Source: Caulobacter soli
GTDB taxonomy: Bacteria > Pseudomonadota > Alphaproteobacteria > Caulobacterales > Caulobacteraceae
NCBI RefSeq assembly: GCF_011045195.1
Contig: NZ_CP049199.1
Coordinates: 2,604,001 to 2,668,000 of the forward strand
DNA: 64,000 bases
Direction of reading: 5' to 3'
Position 1 is the first letter of the stretch. The number at the start of each line of letters is the position of its first letter. Positions 63,197 through 64,000 of the stretch are shown here, piece by piece. The notes under the pieces are model-generated. The model was not told the origin of the DNA. It did not search any database and saw only the letters and a list, made by a program, of their open reading frames with translations. Position numbers and translations under genes: made by a program.

Positions 63197-64000
63197 ATGA
63201 GCGCGGCACAGCTCGATGCCGTGATCGTGGGCGGCGGTCCGGCCGGCCTGACGGCGGCCCTGTACATGGCGCGCTTCCGGCGCGAGGTGGTGGTCATCGA
63301 CGGCGGCGCCAGTCGCGCGGCTTGGATACCGACGACGCACAATCATCCCGGCTTCCCGGACGGCGTGTCCGGCGAGGCCTTGCTGGACCTGCAGCGGCGG
63401 CACGCCCTTCGCTACGGCGCCCGGATCCAGGCCGGCGCGGTCGAGGCTCTCGCGGTCGAGCCTGACGGCTTCACCCTGACCGTCGACGGCGAGCCGCTAC
63501 GCGCCAGGACCGTCCTGCTGGCCTGCGGGGTCGAGGACAACGCCCCGGACCTGCCGGACGTCGATGCGGCGGTGCGCCGAACCCTGCTGCGGATCTGCCC
63601 CATCTGCGACGGCTTCGAAGTCACCGGCCAGCGGGTCGGCGTGATCGGTCACGGACCGCTGGGGGCGCGCGAGGCCCTGTTCCTGGGGGCCTATACCGAC
63701 CGGCTGTCCCTGATCCACATCGCTGCGCCCAACGCCCTGCCCGCCGAGGAACGCGACCAGCTGGCCCGTGCGGGCGTAACCTTGATCGAGGCGCCGATCG
63801 AAAGCGTCGAGCTTCAGCCCGACCGGCCGCGCGCCCTATGCTTCTCGGGTCCGGGCCGCGTGGAGTTCGACGCGCTCTACAGCGCCCTGGGCGTCACGCC
63901 CCGCACCGAGCTGGCGCTGGCGGCCGGCGCCCGCCACGACGACCAAGGCCGGCTGGTGGTCGATGACCATCAGCAGACCTCGATCCCGGGCCTCTACGCC
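63197..64000 (+). CDS. Thioredoxin-reductase-like FAD oxidoreductase, cut by the window end
   Basis: The first 268 codons of a flavoprotein, open to the last base. ATG 63197. Seen: the FAD-binding motif DAVIVGGGPAGLTAALYMARFRR near residue 8, IDGGASRAAW, the GHNHPGFPDGVSGEALL-type stretch, a redox-active CPIC pair in RICPICDGFEVTG near residue 135, and a NAD(P)-binding HGPLGAREALFL near 155. This is the fold of thioredoxin reductases, though the CPIC spacing and the lack of a linked TrxA leave the electron acceptor open. It is divergent from the AlkB-like gene, sharing a promoter region of about 115 nt. Confidence 0.85.
   Translation, partial: MSAAQLDAVIVGGGPAGLTAALYMARFRREVVVIDGGASRAAWIPTTHNHPGFPDGVSGEALLDLQRRHALRYGARIQAGAVEALAVEPDGFTLTVDGEPLRARTVLLACGVEDNAPDLPDVDAAVRRTLLRICPICDGFEVTGQRVGVIGHGPLGAREALFLGAYTDRLSLIHIAAPNALPAEERDQLARAGVTLIEAPIESVELQPDRPRALCFSGPGRVEFDALYSALGVTPRTELALAAGARHDDQGRLVVDDHQQTSIPGLYA

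Overview
The window is GC-rich (high-GC third codon positions almost throughout), has no rRNA or tRNA gene that I can find, and reads as chromosomal DNA of an alphaproteobacterium of the Caulobacter group. Reasons: two large TonB-dependent receptors, an HdaA-type DnaA regulator next to ppk1, the lptF-lptG-lptD-surA-pdxA-ksgA block, the fabD-fabG-acpP-fabF-mltG-yicC-gmk block, and the rpsF-rpsR-rplI ... dnaB-marC-alr-radA-cvpA-purF block. The species assignment is inference from gene content and style, not from a search.

Layout. 1-1.2 kb: non-coding, repeat-rich DNA and a SRPBCC/AHSA1 gene. 1.2-2.9 kb: an EcsC-family gene abutting a conspicuously AT-rich gene for a nucleotidyltransferase-fold protein, the clearest sign of transferred DNA. 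3.0-8.6 kb: hdaA, ppk1, a lipoprotein, ppx and a small membrane protein (replication control and polyphosphate metabolism). 8.7-12.5 kb: two convergent hybrid histidine kinases. 12.6-15.5 kb: rnd diverging from purM-purN. 15.6-19.8 kb: a tandem glycine riboswitch that is not followed by glycine-cleavage genes, then a TonB-dependent receptor and an M19 dipeptidase. 19.8-25.6 kb: DUF1275 protein, ndk, an ABC-F ATPase, three uncharacterised genes, an I78 inhibitor lipoprotein and holC. 25.6-35.4 kb: pepA diverging from the LPS-export/outer-membrane operon. 35.4-37.3 kb: DUF2306 protein and a membrane-tethered AraC regulator. 37.3-43.7 kb: minus-strand fatty-acid/cell-envelope cluster. 43.9-47.2 kb: periplasmic peroxiredoxin, a second membrane-tethered AraC regulator, a sterol-desaturase-type hydroxylase, a secreted unknown. 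47.4-58.6 kb: ribosomal proteins with an apparent S6:S18 leader, a TonB receptor, and dnaB to purF. 58.7-64 kb: SBF-like transporter, SDR enzyme, soluble PAS chemoreceptor, AlkB-like dioxygenase and a truncated thioredoxin-reductase-like flavoprotein.

How the genes work together: most of the window is housekeeping. Purine synthesis is split (purM-purN and purF). Envelope assembly is concentrated in lptFGD-surA plus mltG and the fab genes. Accessory signals worth attention are the AT-rich nucleotidyltransferase gene, the riboswitch-receptor-dipeptidase arrangement, a compositionally mosaic stretch inside lptD, a perfect DnaA box at 8.3 kb, interleaved inverted repeats at 59.7 kb, and several families of palindromic intergenic repeats.
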